A stretch of 64,000 nt of DNA from Chlorops oryzae. Lineage: Eukaryota; Arthropoda; Insecta; Diptera; Chloropidae. The notes beneath the pieces are model-generated. The model saw only the letters and a list, made by a program, of their open reading frames with translations, searched no databases and was not told where the DNA came from. The translations under genes and the position numbers were made by a program. This document shows, piece by piece, positions 24,060 to 36,500 of this stretch. The stretch covers positions 19,590,272 to 19,654,271 of the forward strand of contig CM035808.1 of NCBI GenBank assembly GCA_020466095.1. Direction: 5' to 3'. Within the stretch, counting starts at the first letter, position 1. Each line of letters begins with the position of its first letter.

Positions 24060-24879
24060 TAGAAGTAAGGGTTAGTAATGCGAGTAGTCGCAGAAATGAA
24101 TTTTCACCACTTCGGAAGTACTGCAAAGTAGTGAAATTTCCGGCTGGGTCTTTTTCGATTCTCAAAAAAACAAATTGCCACTGTGGTAGCTCTGCTGGCA
24201 GTATTGCATGTCAGTGCTGTGGTTCCCTCCCTAGATTTAGGGCATTTTTTTTTCGATAAAAGGGGGAAATTTAGGAGAAAATAATTTTTAGGGTGTCGTT
24301 AATTAGGGAAAAATTTATCTTGGGGGAAATTTGAGGAGGATTGTAAGATTTCATGCTTAAATGTTGACTTTCAATAATTCATTCTCACGTTGATATATCG
24401 ATGCTCACTGATCATTTCTAAAGTTACTATCGACTCTTACAGAGGATGAAGCGCTCCATAACATTCAAAGCGAAGAAATATGCTTCGAAAACATCCCATA
24501 TGAATGCATGAGAAAGAAAGAGAAGCACAGATTGTTCCGCAAAATTTGACAAACCACCGTCTCTTTTCTACTTAATTGCTTCAAAAGCTTTTTTCGTGTG
24601 TCTTACTCTGAAGAAAGCAATAAATGAATTCAACTTGAAGTTATTTCATGTTCTAGGGCTGGTCGATAGCAGTTTCGGGTAATCGCTCAAGGGAATTTTG
24701 CGTCTGCTGTAAAACATAAATAATGAACTTATATTTTCCTATTACATACGATTATTTCATAATTTAGGGGAAGAAGTCCATTTTGAGGTGCACTTTAGGG
24801 GGAATTCACTTGCACCCATTGGCAACACTGAATTCTATGCCTACTGCAGTAGTAACTGAAAAGTAGGCCCAGCTAGACT

Positions 24880-25132
24880 CGCGGCTGTTCTTAATTTAAT
24901 TATATAAAAAATAAACAAATTCTTGTGGATAGCGTACAAGAAGCGCACAAGAAAAATTTAATCAATTAAAGTCGATTGTGTGAGTGAGTGTTGTTGTGCG
25001 TTTTAATGCATCTTCTCATTTGAGAAACGCAAAAATCAAATTCAAGTGGCTTGGCTCTGATTTCTTCTGCCGACGCTCTTCAGAGTAGGTGCAAATTAGA
25101 ACAACAATAACAACAAAAACAAAAGCGTCCAG
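24880..25132 (+). other. Candidate first (5' UTR) exon, possibly of Mvb12
   Basis: A CAA/ACA-rich leader-like stretch ends AAGCGTCCAG|GTAACG, a reasonable splice donor, in otherwise AT-rich DNA. The next plus-strand UTR acceptor with matching context is at 36,500, immediately before the Mvb12 start. Joining the two would imply an 11.4-kb first intron. This assignment is inference from composition and splice sites only. Confidence 0.3.
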
Positions 25133-26364
25133 GTAACGAAAATATAATTTCAAATTCGTTTTTTGTTTACATATTATAATACATAGTTTTGAATATAATG
25201 AAGTAAACCGATTTACTTGCGGATGCTTTTTGAACTAAATTCTCTTTGTTTAGTTTTTTATTTGGAAAAAATCGAGTGAAAAGAAAATGTAAACAATGGA
25301 GATTGTTCTTTGAGCTCTGAAACGATTTTTTCTATTTTTAACCAGAAATGGGTCAATTCAATGACCGTTTCGAATGATTTGTCGCTTTAATGTCATGAAA
25401 TGCATTTATTGCTAGCAAAGCGAATTGAAAACATTTTTTTTTTCTTATTCAAATTGTTTGTAATGACGAATTTCTATTAGAGAAAAAGAGTCAATTTCTT
25501 CTCGTCGCAAAGCAAACCGGAATTTCTGGCGAGACGACGCTGGGTTTTTGGTGCGCCTGCAAGAAGCTTTGACGATTTTCTATTGCATTTGTTGAGGTCT
25601 TGGCGTACGAACATCTAAAGACCATTCCCAATTGGAATCAAGCTCGCTCAGGCGCATAGACGAAGAATAATCGGATCTGGAACTATCTGAAATTCTTCGA
25701 ATATTCTTTCAAGCAGAAGAAAAAGGGAGACCAAATAGAGCTCTTATCCCAAAAACTTTCGAAAAAAAGATTAGGTACTTCCCTTTGTTGGCTTTATAAC
25801 TCCTTATTTTTTTAGTATCTGTTCTACATTTGTGAATCCCCAATTAAGATCAATAGTGATAATAATTTAGGGACAAGTTGCAGTAGTCCTAGAGTAATGC
25901 GTGCGTGCCACTCGAAACAAGCACTACTAAAAAGTGATCTGTGTCAAAAATTAACTTTCGAAATTTTTTCTACTAAACGAAAATGCTCTAAGGATCATTG
26001 CTGCGCCGTTCAATATGGCTTTAAAACCAAAAAACATATATACAATTTAAAAAAATAAAATAAATAACTATCCGTCATTTGGTCGGATACGTTATCCGTT
26101 GCAACACTGATACGGTGTCTCACGATGCTTACTATCGGGCATGTTACGGAAATCAATATCGTCAAGAACTGACGATATACGAAATTTTATGTGCCCCAAA
26201 ATTCGTTACAACAAATCCTGTGTTTCATTATAATAGATCAAAGCGAAACATATATTATTTTCTCCGAATTTAAAGTCGAAAGCCAGGTCAAAACTTACTC
26301 AGTGTGATTTTAGGAGCATTTAAAGTTTTTGACGATTTTAATAGTCATTTCAGTAACATGTCCG

Positions 26365-26780
26365 TATATGTTTTCGAGGTCTCCTAATCCAAACTTGACC
26401 TCTAGGTGGCTCTAAAAGTTCTAAGTTTAGTCATAACTTCAAAAAGGGGCCCAAGAACCTCGCTTGAGGATCCTTTTTGAAGGTTACGGCAAAACCTGGA
26501 GCCGATGAAGCTATCAGGGGTGTCACAAAATCCGATATCTGTCGGAATCGGAATTAAATCCGATCAAAATTTCATACAGAATTTACAAATTTTGTTATTT
26601 TTGATTTTTAATCGGAACTATTAACGGTTTTTAATTGCACAGAACCCTATTTTATCCGGCTGTCTATGAAATATATATGAAAATTCAGTCGACTAAAATT
26701 CCAATTCCGACAGAATCGGATTCTGTGACACCCCTGTATAAAGACCTTAAATTCGGAGTTTATTAAGAACCTCTAGGTCA
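26365..26780. mobile_element. Foldback MITE copy 3 interrupted by a 222-bp MITE
   Basis: The left arm (TATGTTTTCGAGGTCTCCTAATCC, then ACTTGACCTCTAGGTGGCTC) matches the foldback family at 13,397 and 13,951. The right arm (GGAGCCGATGAAGCTAT / AAAGACCTTAAATTCGG) is split by the element at 26,515-26,736. The outer right end is degenerate. Confidence 0.55.
26515..26736. mobile_element. 222-bp MITE, CAGGGGTGTCACA ends, nested
   Basis: The left end CAGGGGTGTCACAAAATCCG and the right end CGGATTCTGTGACACCCCTG are inverted copies, with pairing continuing to about 40 bp (TCTGTCGGAATCGGAATT). TAT lies at both borders, as for the 13,716 element. It is inserted in a foldback MITE. Confidence 0.85.
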
Positions 26781-26892
26781 GATACTTTTATTTTTTTTGA
26801 GGTTCTGTGTGGACAGGATTGCTTCAGATTAATGAAATACTTTTATTTATTTCAGAAATAATCAAAAAATAATTAAAACTAAATTCGGATTA

Positions 26893-27020
26893 CAGTCGAA
26901 ATTCTCTATAACGAACCGGAGAAATATTTGATATAGAGCGAATTCGTTATAAGGAGAAAAAATGCACTAAAAAAGTAGCGAATAAGAATTGAGGAGAAGT
27001 TCGTTATAGACGAGTTTGAT
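26893..27020. mobile_element. CAGTCGAAA-type MITE, degenerate copy
   Basis: TA|CAGTCGAAATTCTCTATAACG opens the element. The body repeats GTTATA and AATTCGTTATAAGGAG motifs, and the right side has a degenerate GTTCGTTATAGACGAGTTTG. It is the same family as 923-955 and 33,514-33,732. Confidence 0.6.
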
Positions 27021-28274
27021 AAACAGGATTTTAAAATTTATTTCGATTTTTTTATTAATTTTAATTGATCCTAATTATTTTGGGACTATTTGATAATTCT
27101 TATCATTTACTATGAACCCAAAAGAACAAACTAATTTGATTCATTTGTCATTAATTGAAAATGATCATTATCTGATCGAACTGCTTTATTCTCATATTTT
27201 TGTTTAAATTAATAATAGAAGATTTCCTGCCACAAAAATAATGACAATTTTAATCAATTTCTATTCGTTTAAAAATTCGATAGAGCATCTTCTCTTATTT
27301 TGAGGTCATGCAAAGGGAAGCAATTTTCTCTACCGGATATAAAAGATGATTTTCTTGCAGATATAAAAATTTTTTTTTTTTTTGTTAATGGAATAGTTTC
27401 AATGTATTTTGATAAGCGACGAAACATTTTTTTGAAAAAACTAGGCGTATTTGGGTGCGAATTTGCTTTAAGGTTCTCGTTGTCAACGATTCCTGATAAG
27501 GACCATCACCACAAAGCCTAGCTAAAAAAAATTGCCAATTGATAAAATCCATCTGACCCTTTGGTCATTGTTCTATCTATAACCTATTGTTGTCTGAATG
27601 CTATACAATGTATATATAGTATATTTACATAGTTCTGTAGATAAGGAATTTGATTAAAAAAAAGAAGTGTGCAGTGATTTTTCTGGTTGATCGCTTGTTT
27701 CAAAGATGAATTACCAAAATGGTAACAATCTTTTAGTTTGGCCAAAAAAAGATTTAAAAAAAAAACGATGGTTCTATGAATTCAAACAGTTATCTGCCCC
27801 CAAATGACGAGTCGAATAGATAGAATTATCTCTTAGCACAACGATAGACACTTACCGATTTCATTTAATTTTATTTAACTATGATAAGACGTCAATAAAA
27901 TATTTCAAAAGTCAATTCAATTCCTTTTAGGGGTTATTATAGCTAGTGCTGCCAGCTGCTATAAGTCAAAATCTTCGAAAAACCGCTCAAAATTCCCAAA
28001 TATTCCCGGTGAATTTTCCACTGCGGACTTGAAAAAAAATTCTCTAATTCTAAGCACACTGGAACGGGAATATAAAGGGAGTAGGAATCTCGAAAGTTTT
28101 TAAGAAAAAGTTCTCACTTTAGTCTTTTTTCCGGCGTAAACAATTTCTGGGGAAAAAAACTTCCGGGGAATATTGATTTAGAATACCGCTGATAATCTCG
28201 CAAACTTCCCTGTGAGACTTCACTTGAGAATACAAAATCATTACATTCAAACACCACTAAATTTCTCACTTTAA

Positions 28275-28511
28275 CCCTTTCACTATCAAGCTATTTTCGT
28301 ATATAATATCTGGAAATGAGTTTTTTTTTTAGCACCAACTCCTTTTCTGTATTTTGAAAGGGAACCTTTTCTTTTATTTTCTAAATTCTAACCAAATCTA
28401 TGTGAAAATTGAGAAAGCTATCTTGACAAATTTTAAGTAAATATAAAAGTGTAAGAAAAATGGATTTTTATAACTTTTTGGGACATATTTTGCCCCATGG
28501 TAGTGAAAGGG
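28275..28511. mobile_element. TTAA-flanked CCCTTTCACTA MITE
   Basis: TTAA|CCCTTTCACTA at the left and TAGTGAAAGGG|TTAA at the right form a perfect 15-bp inverted border including TTAA. It is 237 bp and AT-rich, with no ORF. This is a piggyBac-type MITE by its duplication and its CCCTTT ends. Confidence 0.85.
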
Positions 28512-28897
28512 TTAAATAAATTTACCCCTAAAATGTTACGGAGACGACTAAAATCATCCCAAATCCAGTAATATGACAAAAATGATACTATTTGTTCTGC
28601 TCAAAATGAACTTAAATCGTGGATATAAAAAATTCGGGGTTAAAAAATCAATGCCACTCAAAAAAAAAAGAGCTATGTTGGGTCCTAGTTTCCATAACAA
28701 CCACTTCCTTAAAAATTTCTAAAAGTAAATAAATCTATTGAAGTCTTGAACAGACCAAAGAAAATACTAAACCGTCCACAAAATTAAGGTTCTGGTCATA
28801 ACCATCCTTCCGTCAGTTCGATTTGTTTTCACATTTCCATTTCACCATTCAAACTTTTCGAAATAGCCAAGCAAGTGCTGAAATTCTTTTTGTTTTT

Positions 28898-29731
28898 ATA
28901 CCCGACACACTCTGTGTCGAGGGTATATTGCGTTTGTGTGGTTGTGTGTAACACCCAGAACCAGTCGAGATAGACCATACAAAATATATATAGAAATGAT
29001 CAGCGTCACCAGGAGATTCGATTTAGCCATGTCCGTCTGTCTGTCCGTCTGTTTGTATACAGTTTTCTTATCGAAGGAGTTGAGATATCGCGACAAAAAT
29101 TGGTATGCGTGCTCACGGGGACATGAGTAAGAACAAGTTCGAGAATGGACCCGATCGGACCATTTTTAGGGGTACCTCCAGTACTAGGGTCTGTTACGAA
29201 AATCACAAAAACTGCTCTTAAATCGAAGTTTTTCAAGATATTTTGATGAAATTTGATAGTTGAACATATTTGAAGTCAAGTTATTCAATTTTCAAAAATT
29301 GAAAAAGTGGGCGTGGCAGAAGGGCGGTTTTCGAAAATTGTCTCGTACAACCGAAATTCAAATGGGACTTGAACGAAATTTGGCACTTATCCTCCAAAAA
29401 AATTTCCTTTGTCGGTCCTTTATTAAGGCTACCGCCAGTACTAGGGTCTGTCACAAATATCCCAAAACTGCTTCAAAATCGACTTTTTCGAAATATTTTA
29501 ATTGAAACTTAAAATTTGAGCGTATATTTAAGCCTCCGATTATAGTTCATTAAAAATTGGAAAAGTGGGCGTGGCAAAGGGGCGGTTTTCATAAAGAAAT
29601 CTATCAAAAGTCGGTATATGGGGCCCCTGATGGTCTAAAACACCTCTTGATATTAAACATTATTTGAACATGTGTGTATGTGTCGGGTATTCTATTGTCA
29701 GGCTCGCCTGACTATAACACCCTTACTTGTT
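28898..29731. repeat. Dispersed fly repeat with GTCCGTCTGTCTG core
   Basis: It begins TATACCCGACACACTCTGTG, a small palindrome with TGTGTCGAGGGTATA. It carries the pyrimidine-rich GTCCGTCTGTCTGTCCGTCTG core with ATATCGCGACAAAAATTGGTA, and then two direct copies of an ACCGCCAGTACTAGGGTCTGT.like block (about 29,175 and 29,432), each near a GAAAAAGTGGGCGTGGCA. It ends near GTGTCGGGTAT. Sequences of this style are abundant in brachyceran flies. I cannot name the class. Confidence 0.6.
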
Positions 29732-29998
29732 TCCCATTCCTTTCAATTGTCCCGACGAAATTGCTTGCTTAGAACAAAATCTGCAGTGTCTGGAACCCGT
29801 TGAACATGCCAAAAAGGAAACAAGCGCACAATTTTTATGAATGGAGCTTTTTTTTTTCGGAGGTCACTGAACCGCAAAACGCGAATGAAGTATTGAAGAT
29901 TTTCCTTGTGGGTTCTATAAATACAGCAGCTTGGGTGTGTTTTCCAATAAGAAAATGTTTTAAAGCGGTTGATATTTGTGCGAAATTCAAACCCTTAA

Positions 29999-30126
29999 CC
30001 CTTTAACGCATAATGTATAAGTTTGTCTTCAGATGAAATGACGATTTATAGCAATATTATAAATAATAAATGCTATAAATCGTTAAAATTATGTAAGGAC
30101 AAATTTGTTATGTTTTCGTTAAAGGG
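29999..30126. mobile_element. 128-bp TTAA-flanked CCCTTTAACG MITE
   Basis: TTAA|CCCTTTAACG at 29,995 and CGTTAAAGGG|TTAA ending at 30,130 give a perfect inverted border. It is the shortest member of the TTAA/CCCTTT group seen here. Confidence 0.8.
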
Positions 30127-30618
30127 TTAAAGGTATCCATTATGATAATTTTCTACTTTAGAGGATTGACTAAACTGTCGGATTAAATATTTGATTTTAC
30201 TAGTTTAATCATCCTTAGTGGAAATAAAGAATTAATCCTAATCGTAACTTAATTGAACTTAAATAAAGAGAAAAAGTGAGTATTTAATTAGTAAAAAAAA
30301 AAATTAAAAGACTTAATGACCATTATTGTTAACTGTTTACATTAAAAATATTGTACTTTTGAAGGAATTAAAAAGTGAGGGGAAAAGGGAAAACAAATGT
30401 TTATAGGAAACTCAAAATTATGAGATTTCGAGAAAGAAAATTTTAAATCCTTCAAATATGTCTGAAAATATTGAAATACAACGCTGGGTCTTTAATAAAA
30501 AATAAATTAATTTAAAAAAAAAAGAAAATATATTTTCTACGGATTCTTAAGTTCCGTTCCTTTTTTTATAAAAAAAAAATCTACCATGCATATCCAGTCA
30601 ACTGATTTAATAATTTAA

Positions 30619-31352
30619 GGGGGTCTTCTCATTGAAAACCCCGTTTTTTGGACCCTTTTTAAAAAAATTCTTATTTGAAAACGCAAAGAATAATTGAAAA
30701 CTTTTTTTATTTATTGTATTACAAAAGGTTCAGAGTAAATAAAAAATTTTTTTTTGCCTCGATACGTGGGCTGTTCAAAAAGTAATGAGACTTCAAAGTT
30801 GGTGGTGAAAAACAAAGGTGCCGTCACGGCGGCCACGATTCCGGGTCTCCGGAGCGTCCGAAATGGAAAAAAAAACGGGGTTATAATCAGTATAGATGTA
30901 ATTCTCGGGTGAACCTCAAGCTTAATTTTGTGATTTTTTTTTGACAAAATGGCGGCCATTCAAAAAAAAATTTCAATTTCGGGATTTTTTTTTGTAGTTT
31001 AGTGTAAAAAAAAAATAGTAAAAATTTTTTTTAAATTATGGTCGAAGTTCACCCGAGAATGGTGACAATTCTGCGTCGATTCCACTTTGTTTCATGAAAA
31101 TCGGTTCAGTTGAACTGGAGATATCATGGCCGCCAGTTCGAAAAACGTGGTTTCGAGATAAACGCGTTTAAAGTTTGAAGCAACGCAAAAATTACTCGTT
31201 TTAGCGCAGATCTTGCTCGACAAAGAAGGCTATATCCTCTAAACTATTTCGAATTTCAAAAAATCCTTTTAGGGGCATATTCACAACTACCCAAGCTATA
31301 AATAAATGCAAAAAAAAGTCTAAAAAAAAAGTTGCTCAATGAGAAGAACCCC
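30619..31352. mobile_element. 734-bp TTAA-flanked element, GGGGGTCTTCTCATTGA ends
   Basis: The left end GGGGGTCTTCTCATTGA and the right end TCAATGAGAAGAACCCC are inverted repeats directly flanked by TTAA on both sides (30,615-30,618 and 31,353-31,356). The interior has two GGTGAACCTC/GAGGTTCACC-like arms (TTCTCGGGTGAAC at about 30,902 against GTTCACCCGAGAA at about 31,048), so it folds back. There is no ORF of note. The TTAA duplication suggests mobilisation by a piggyBac-type enzyme, although the ends differ from the CCCTTT group. Confidence 0.85.
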
Positions 31353-32107
31353 TTAAGTTATGTATGTTACGTTCAATCTGCCACTGAGCCTTAAAGCAAT
31401 TTCACTAACTTAATAAACCAGATGGTTCTTTATCTTCTGTTGTATTTTTTTAGGGAATAAATTTGAAAGTGCATTTAGGTGAAATGGAATTTTAACCAGT
31501 CAACGCTAACAAAGCCTTAACCCACTTAAATACAATCCGGAAACGCAAAATTATAAAACCCCGAGTTGAGTTTGTTTACAAAAACTTATAATTGAGCGTC
31601 TGAAGTGTTCCGTTATCATAAGTTTGGGGACAGTTCAACAGAAACTGTCACCCTTTCGCTCTTCAGATTTGCTCACCTCCCACCAATTTCGGCAACTTAT
31701 CTCAAACTTACTTCAAGTGTAAAAAGAGGTCAACGACATATGCTTCAACTATGAGCATGAGCTGGCTGTACGTACTCATAGCTCCAGCTCCATTCACGTC
31801 CATTTCGCGGTTCGTTGATGCCGTTTTCTTTGTTTGGTAAACAAAGGCGCGTGCTTTTGGCGACCCTTTACTCATTTCTCTCATTTCATTCCGCGTAGCT
31901 TTCTTTATGCCATTGCAAGCGTTTAATTTTCATTTCATTTAATTTTTTCTTTTGTTACAGATTCTCTACTCATGACTCTTTTTTGCTAGACGAGGTCAGT
32001 GCTATTATTAACCCCTTTTTGTAAGCGCTTTTTTTTTTTGATTTATTTAATTAGCAAAATTAATCATTAAAATTCCTCTATGCTATGCTATCCCAAAAAA
32101 ATACAAT

Positions 32108-32340
32108 CAGCCCTATTCTAAATAGATATTCCTCGGGAATTTTTCCGCTAGTGGTTTTCCTCCTTTTTCTCCATGGAAAAAGGAAGTATGTATTCTAAGC
32201 GTCAACAAAAGAAAGAATGTGATGACCTTTGCTTAAAAATGTTCTTATTTCCGTAAAACTCGCTTCCCAATGAGCGTAGAATCGGAGAAATTTCGTCAAA
32301 TCCGAAGGGAAAACTTCCCCGGGAATATTTCGAATCGGGC
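32108..32340. mobile_element. CAGCCC-family MITE, diverged copy
   Basis: CAGCCCTATTCTAAATAGATATTCC at the left and TTCCCCGGGAATATTTCGAATCGGGC at the right match the ends of the 13,716 element with mismatches. The central part differs. Confidence 0.7.
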
Positions 32341-33513
32341 ACATGGAATGTCTGCAAAGGTTCAACACATGCAAGCATATGGAATCGATTCCAACCAAAT
32401 TCACATTTGATTATAACTGGGTTCATATGTATGGATGTGGCGAATATTTGCTGAATTTCCTGGACTATTGGAAAATAGGCGGCATTAGTCTTTCGTTTAT
32501 TCGGAAGCGTCAATTTTCTCAAATTATTGCTCTAATTCTTATGGGCTTGTCCTAATGGATTCATTTGGCATTTTCATAGTTTTTTGTTTGTGCTCAATTA
32601 TTTTTTTTTTAGTAATTCCGACACTTTTTATTAAAAAGGTAGCTAAATGTAAAGCTATAAAATTCTCCACTCAATTATATAATTAAAGTTTTTTTTACTC
32701 TTTTATCGGAGTCGTTATCTACTTTGAAGGTCATTTTTGGTTTTTTTTTTCTTCGTTTATTTATTTATTATAATTATTATTATTTTTTCTTGCGTGGACT
32801 GCTTTGAATTTTCTATGGAATTGTAGAAACAGATTTGAATTGCCATAAAAACTAGTTCCAGATATTACCATGGGCGTGTTTACAGTAGGGCAGGAAAAGT
32901 CAGCTGCCCCCTTTAAGCAAAAGAGTTTTCCAGAAGTATCAAGAAATGAGACAAGGTCTCCAAAATCATAAAAAAGATAAAAGGAAACCTATGCGTACAT
33001 GGGACAACACCTATAGAAAATACGCAAAAGTATCACCATACCATACCATAGAAAAAATTATTTGTATCTTCCCCTCTCTAACTGAAATTCTGGATACGCC
33101 CATGGATATTACAGCTCAATAAGAACTCTCATTTATTTACTTTAATGCCCTTATTCCTTTTAAAGTTTATACACCCATTAGCAGAAAAAAAATATTCTTG
33201 AACGTAATTTGATTATTCTGAAATGAATAGCTTTTCCCTCGCACAAGTTAAACCATCTCGAATGTAAACAGAAGTTTGCGGGTAATTGAAAAACAAATAA
33301 AAATAAATAAATAAAAAAAACATATCTGATTTCGCTTGAGGTGAAATTTCTTAAAATAACATAAAAAAAATATAAATAAGAAAAGCCATGGCACGCTCAT
33401 CGCTTAAACAAAAACAAACATGAATATTTAGTGAATGTTCTCGTTCAACGAAACTGAGAAGTGAACTCGTGAGGAGACCTTTCGGAAGCTTAAACCAAAT
33501 AAAAATATATGCA

Positions 33514-33732
33514 CAGTCAAACCTACCATATTCAAATATGGTCAAATTCTCTATAGCAAATTTCAAGGGACCGGGAAAAAATTCGTTTTAGAAAAATTCG
33601 TTAAAAGGAGAAAAAAGGCACTAAAAATCTAGTGAAAAAGCCTTGAGAAGTTTCGCTATAGGAGTTCGTCATAGAGAATTTCGCTATGGAGAAGTTCGTC
33701 ATACAGAAGTTCGTTATAGAGAGTTTCGACTG
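33514..33732. mobile_element. CAGTCGAAACTCTC-type MITE, best copy
   Basis: The left end is CAGTCAAACCTACCATATTC and the right end is CGTTATAGAGAGTTTCGACTG. Tandem GAAGTTCGTTATAGAGAA-like units fill the right half, as if the end had been duplicated. Related ends are at 923-955 and 26,893. Confidence 0.65.
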
Positions 33733-33814
33733 TAGTATTCTTCCGGTGGACTCTCTTATAAAAGAGGTGGCATTGTTTATAAGAAAAAGGACCCTGAAGT
33801 TAAATATTTAACGT

Positions 33815-34060
33815 GGCTCTGGGATAGTGTAGGGGATGTGTGCTTTGCTCTTGATCTCAGGGTTCGAGGTTTGAATCCCGGCACAGGCGAAACGGAGTGC
33901 AATGTTCCAAGCATAGCATTGGATTTTTTTTAAAATCGCATGTTTGGGGCACACTACATAAAAAGACATACACTCACACAAGCGCAAGAAAAATCCCTCG
34001 TGGTATCACAACGGGCCGATATACGGTCTAAGTGGCAGTCACCCCATGTACATATACCTA
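33815..34060 (+). mobile_element. tRNA-derived SINE, copy 1
   Basis: A polymerase III box A (TAGTGTAGGGG, 33,825-33,835) and box B (GGTTTGAATCC, 33,868-33,878) lie at tRNA-like spacing in a tRNA-like head. A central domain CGTGGTATCACAACGGGCC (33,999-34,017) is identical over 19 bp to the copy at 62,603-62,621. No poly(A) or CCTAA tail is recognisable in this copy. It is not a tRNA gene because the acceptor stem cannot be completed. Confidence 0.75.
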
Positions 34061-34726
34061 CATAGAATTTTAACAGTGCCCGAGAGTAGATATTTCTCTG
34101 TATTTATGAAAACTTTTTCCGATCTCACTGAGAATATTTTTTAAACTTAATTTCAATTCAGTTATTTATTCAATTCTGAGCCCACAAAACGTGGGTGGCA
34201 TAAAAGGAAACAAATCAAAATTTTCCAAATTAAAATTTTTTTTTTATTTATTATTATTTTTTTTTTTACTTTTCACGCTTCCAGTGGATAAAACGCATAT
34301 AAATTGAACTGATGTATTTATGATTCTATTTATTAGCTCTATGAATGCTATGAAAATTTATAAATTGAGGTACTCTCTTTGTTTGTTCATTCATTTCAAT
34401 GAGTGAGAAAAAGAAAACGGGAGAATTTGCGTGACTTCACAATAGTGCTTCGTCATGGGTTGGTCAGCAGAGCAGAGGTTTCAAGTACAAAACTGAAGGT
34501 TGCGCTGGCCGTAGAATGCTTTTTAACAATGTAATTGTAATACAGAACTGCATTGTATTCTTTTAGAAAGCAAAAGAGAATTCGATTTTGCGGAATTTTA
34601 ACTAAGATCGTCTCTATTCGTACTCACTCCACTGACTGAAGTGTTCCAAAAAAAAAAAAAAAAATCCCGTTTTCTCGGATTTTACAGTATGTTTCTTGTC
34701 TTTATTTTAAAGGGTAAACTATGGGT

Positions 34727-35260
34727 GACACATTTTTGAGGTCGTGTAAAGCAAAATTTGACTGTAGTTTTTGAAGATGAAATGTTTCGAGCATATATAC
34801 CTATTTCAAGGTTAATTTTGTATTTTTTCGCCAGACCTTGGGTAAAAATTGTTCTGCTTTGCAGTGGAAAAACCTAATCATGGAGCGTCCAGATTCAGTA
34901 AGTTTACTCAATTAAGCTGTTCAGTTATAATATTATATATTTTAATTTAAAAAATTTCAAAAAAAAATTCTTAAGTTATGGGCTCCCAATGTTAAAAATA
35001 TGTGAAAAAATCTGAAAATTTTAAAGATTTTTGTAATTTGTACCTACTAGATGGAGTTTTTTCGAATCAGTTGGTATTACGACTATTTTGATTGAGTCTA
35101 AGGCTAAAAATTTGTCATTGATGGGAAAATAAAATATTCAACGGGTTACGAGATATAGCCATAAGTACGTGGACAACTTAATTCTCGGCCACACTTTGTG
35201 AGATCGATTAAAAAGAAAAATGGAGCCAATCAGACTAAACCAAATATGAGACGTTGGTAT
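34727..35260. repeat. Dispersed repeat, copy 2 (related to 340-900)
   Basis: It shares ACGAGATATAGCCATAA, TTCTCGGCCACACTTT and GTAAAAATTGTTCTGCTTTG-like blocks with the copy near the window start, in the same order and orientation. Confidence 0.6.
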
Positions 35261-36500
35261 ATTCACCAAGAACTTTCAGACAGTCTCTACAGTAGAAATT
35301 ACATTTTAGGTACATGCTGCGCAGTGTTCTTATTCATTTTATTCAATCAGCTTTTTGTTCAAAAGAGACGCCTTTCCGTACTAATTTGGTCCAGAAAAGT
35401 CTTCATATACGACATTTCATCACCATATATCAGCAGGATATATGTATATGAAAGCATGAGCGGATTTTTTAACACTCAATAGGTATGGGGGCACATAAGT
35501 ATATTTTGTTGATTAACATCAACAAAAGTGTTATGCTAAGGCATCCTCCCTGAACCTGACTGAGTTAAGTATGCCTGCATGGGTGTGTCAGGTGGATCGG
35601 GATGGTCCGAAATAAAAGCTCATAAAGTTCATATACTTTCACAGATAAAACTTTTAAGTTGAATTTATAATTCGGGAGACAATTAAAAATTTTGCTTAGC
35701 TATTGCTAAAAGCGAAAAGTAGGCGTGATCCTCCTGCTGCTACTTTCACAATTTATGTGCTATAAATAAATGATTTCTCGCTATTTCCTGATCGAAGGAA
35801 AGGAATATTAGGCATAACTTCATAATGTAGGCACTCTATAATATACAAAAACTTTAAAATGGCTCGACCGAATTAGGCGTTTCTTGTTCTTGGCTTGACC
35901 GAGTTTGGCGTTTCAGGGTTAACACCTGAAAGATCGCTTTCTCCACTCTGAGTCAGAGTCGGCTCACTAAGGAAAGTCAAATATGGAACTAAAATATGTG
36001 AAAATTGAATTTGAAACGTATAGTTATTATTGCTTTATTTTATTTTTTTCTATTAGTTATCGCGTTATAGAATGTGCAAAAATAGGTAAACTATTTTATA
36101 CTATACAGTTAGCGGTTGATAACAATGAAATCTCTCTTCGACAGCACTACATAAAAGTCATTACGCATCGTTTTAATAATGAAATCTGTTCAGAAAAAAT
36201 CCAAAAGCACCGCGTATGGGGCTTTCCATGACAGTAACCGCGAAAATTTACATGATTCCACAGCTGTTCGTTTGACTTCCAAATTCCAAAATCAGCGAAA
36301 AAACGTTTTTTTTTTCGTACTTACCTCACCTTCACAAGAGCTCTTTGGCACTAAAGCGCATGAGTGTTTACATTATTTTATTGCAAAAAAAAAAAATTAA
36401 TAAATAAATAAAAAAAAGTATAAAAATAAGTTTATTGTTGTTGCGCTCTCACGCCAGTCGATGACTAATGAATTAATAGTGATTTCTTTTTATTTTTCAG

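Larger units (their letters stand above)
22594..24850. other. Intergenic region with diverged repeats
   Basis: A block beginning TTTTTCGATTCTCAAAAAAAC occurs at about 23,003 and about 24,151. It is followed in both places by similar ATTGC...CAGTGCTG...GTCCCTC sequence, so it is a dispersed repeat in two copies. A MITE lies at 23,478 and a short minus-strand ORF at 23,796. Nothing else is supported. Confidence 0.5.
25133..36500 (+). other. Repeat-rich non-coding stretch (probable Mvb12 first intron)
   Basis: I see no coding exon in these 11 kb. The stretch is a graveyard of short inverted-repeat elements (26,365; 26,515; 26,893; 28,275; 29,999; 30,619; 32,108; 33,514), a dispersed fly repeat (28,898), a SINE (33,815) and the second copy of the 340-900 repeat. 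Confidence 0.5.

Noticed and set aside
33821..33890. tRNA gene
   Set aside because: Boxes A and B are present but there is no matching acceptor stem, and the unit continues into a SINE body with a second copy elsewhere.
35198..35482. 94-codon frame
   Set aside because: Overlaps the end of a dispersed repeat and shows no coding character or splice context.
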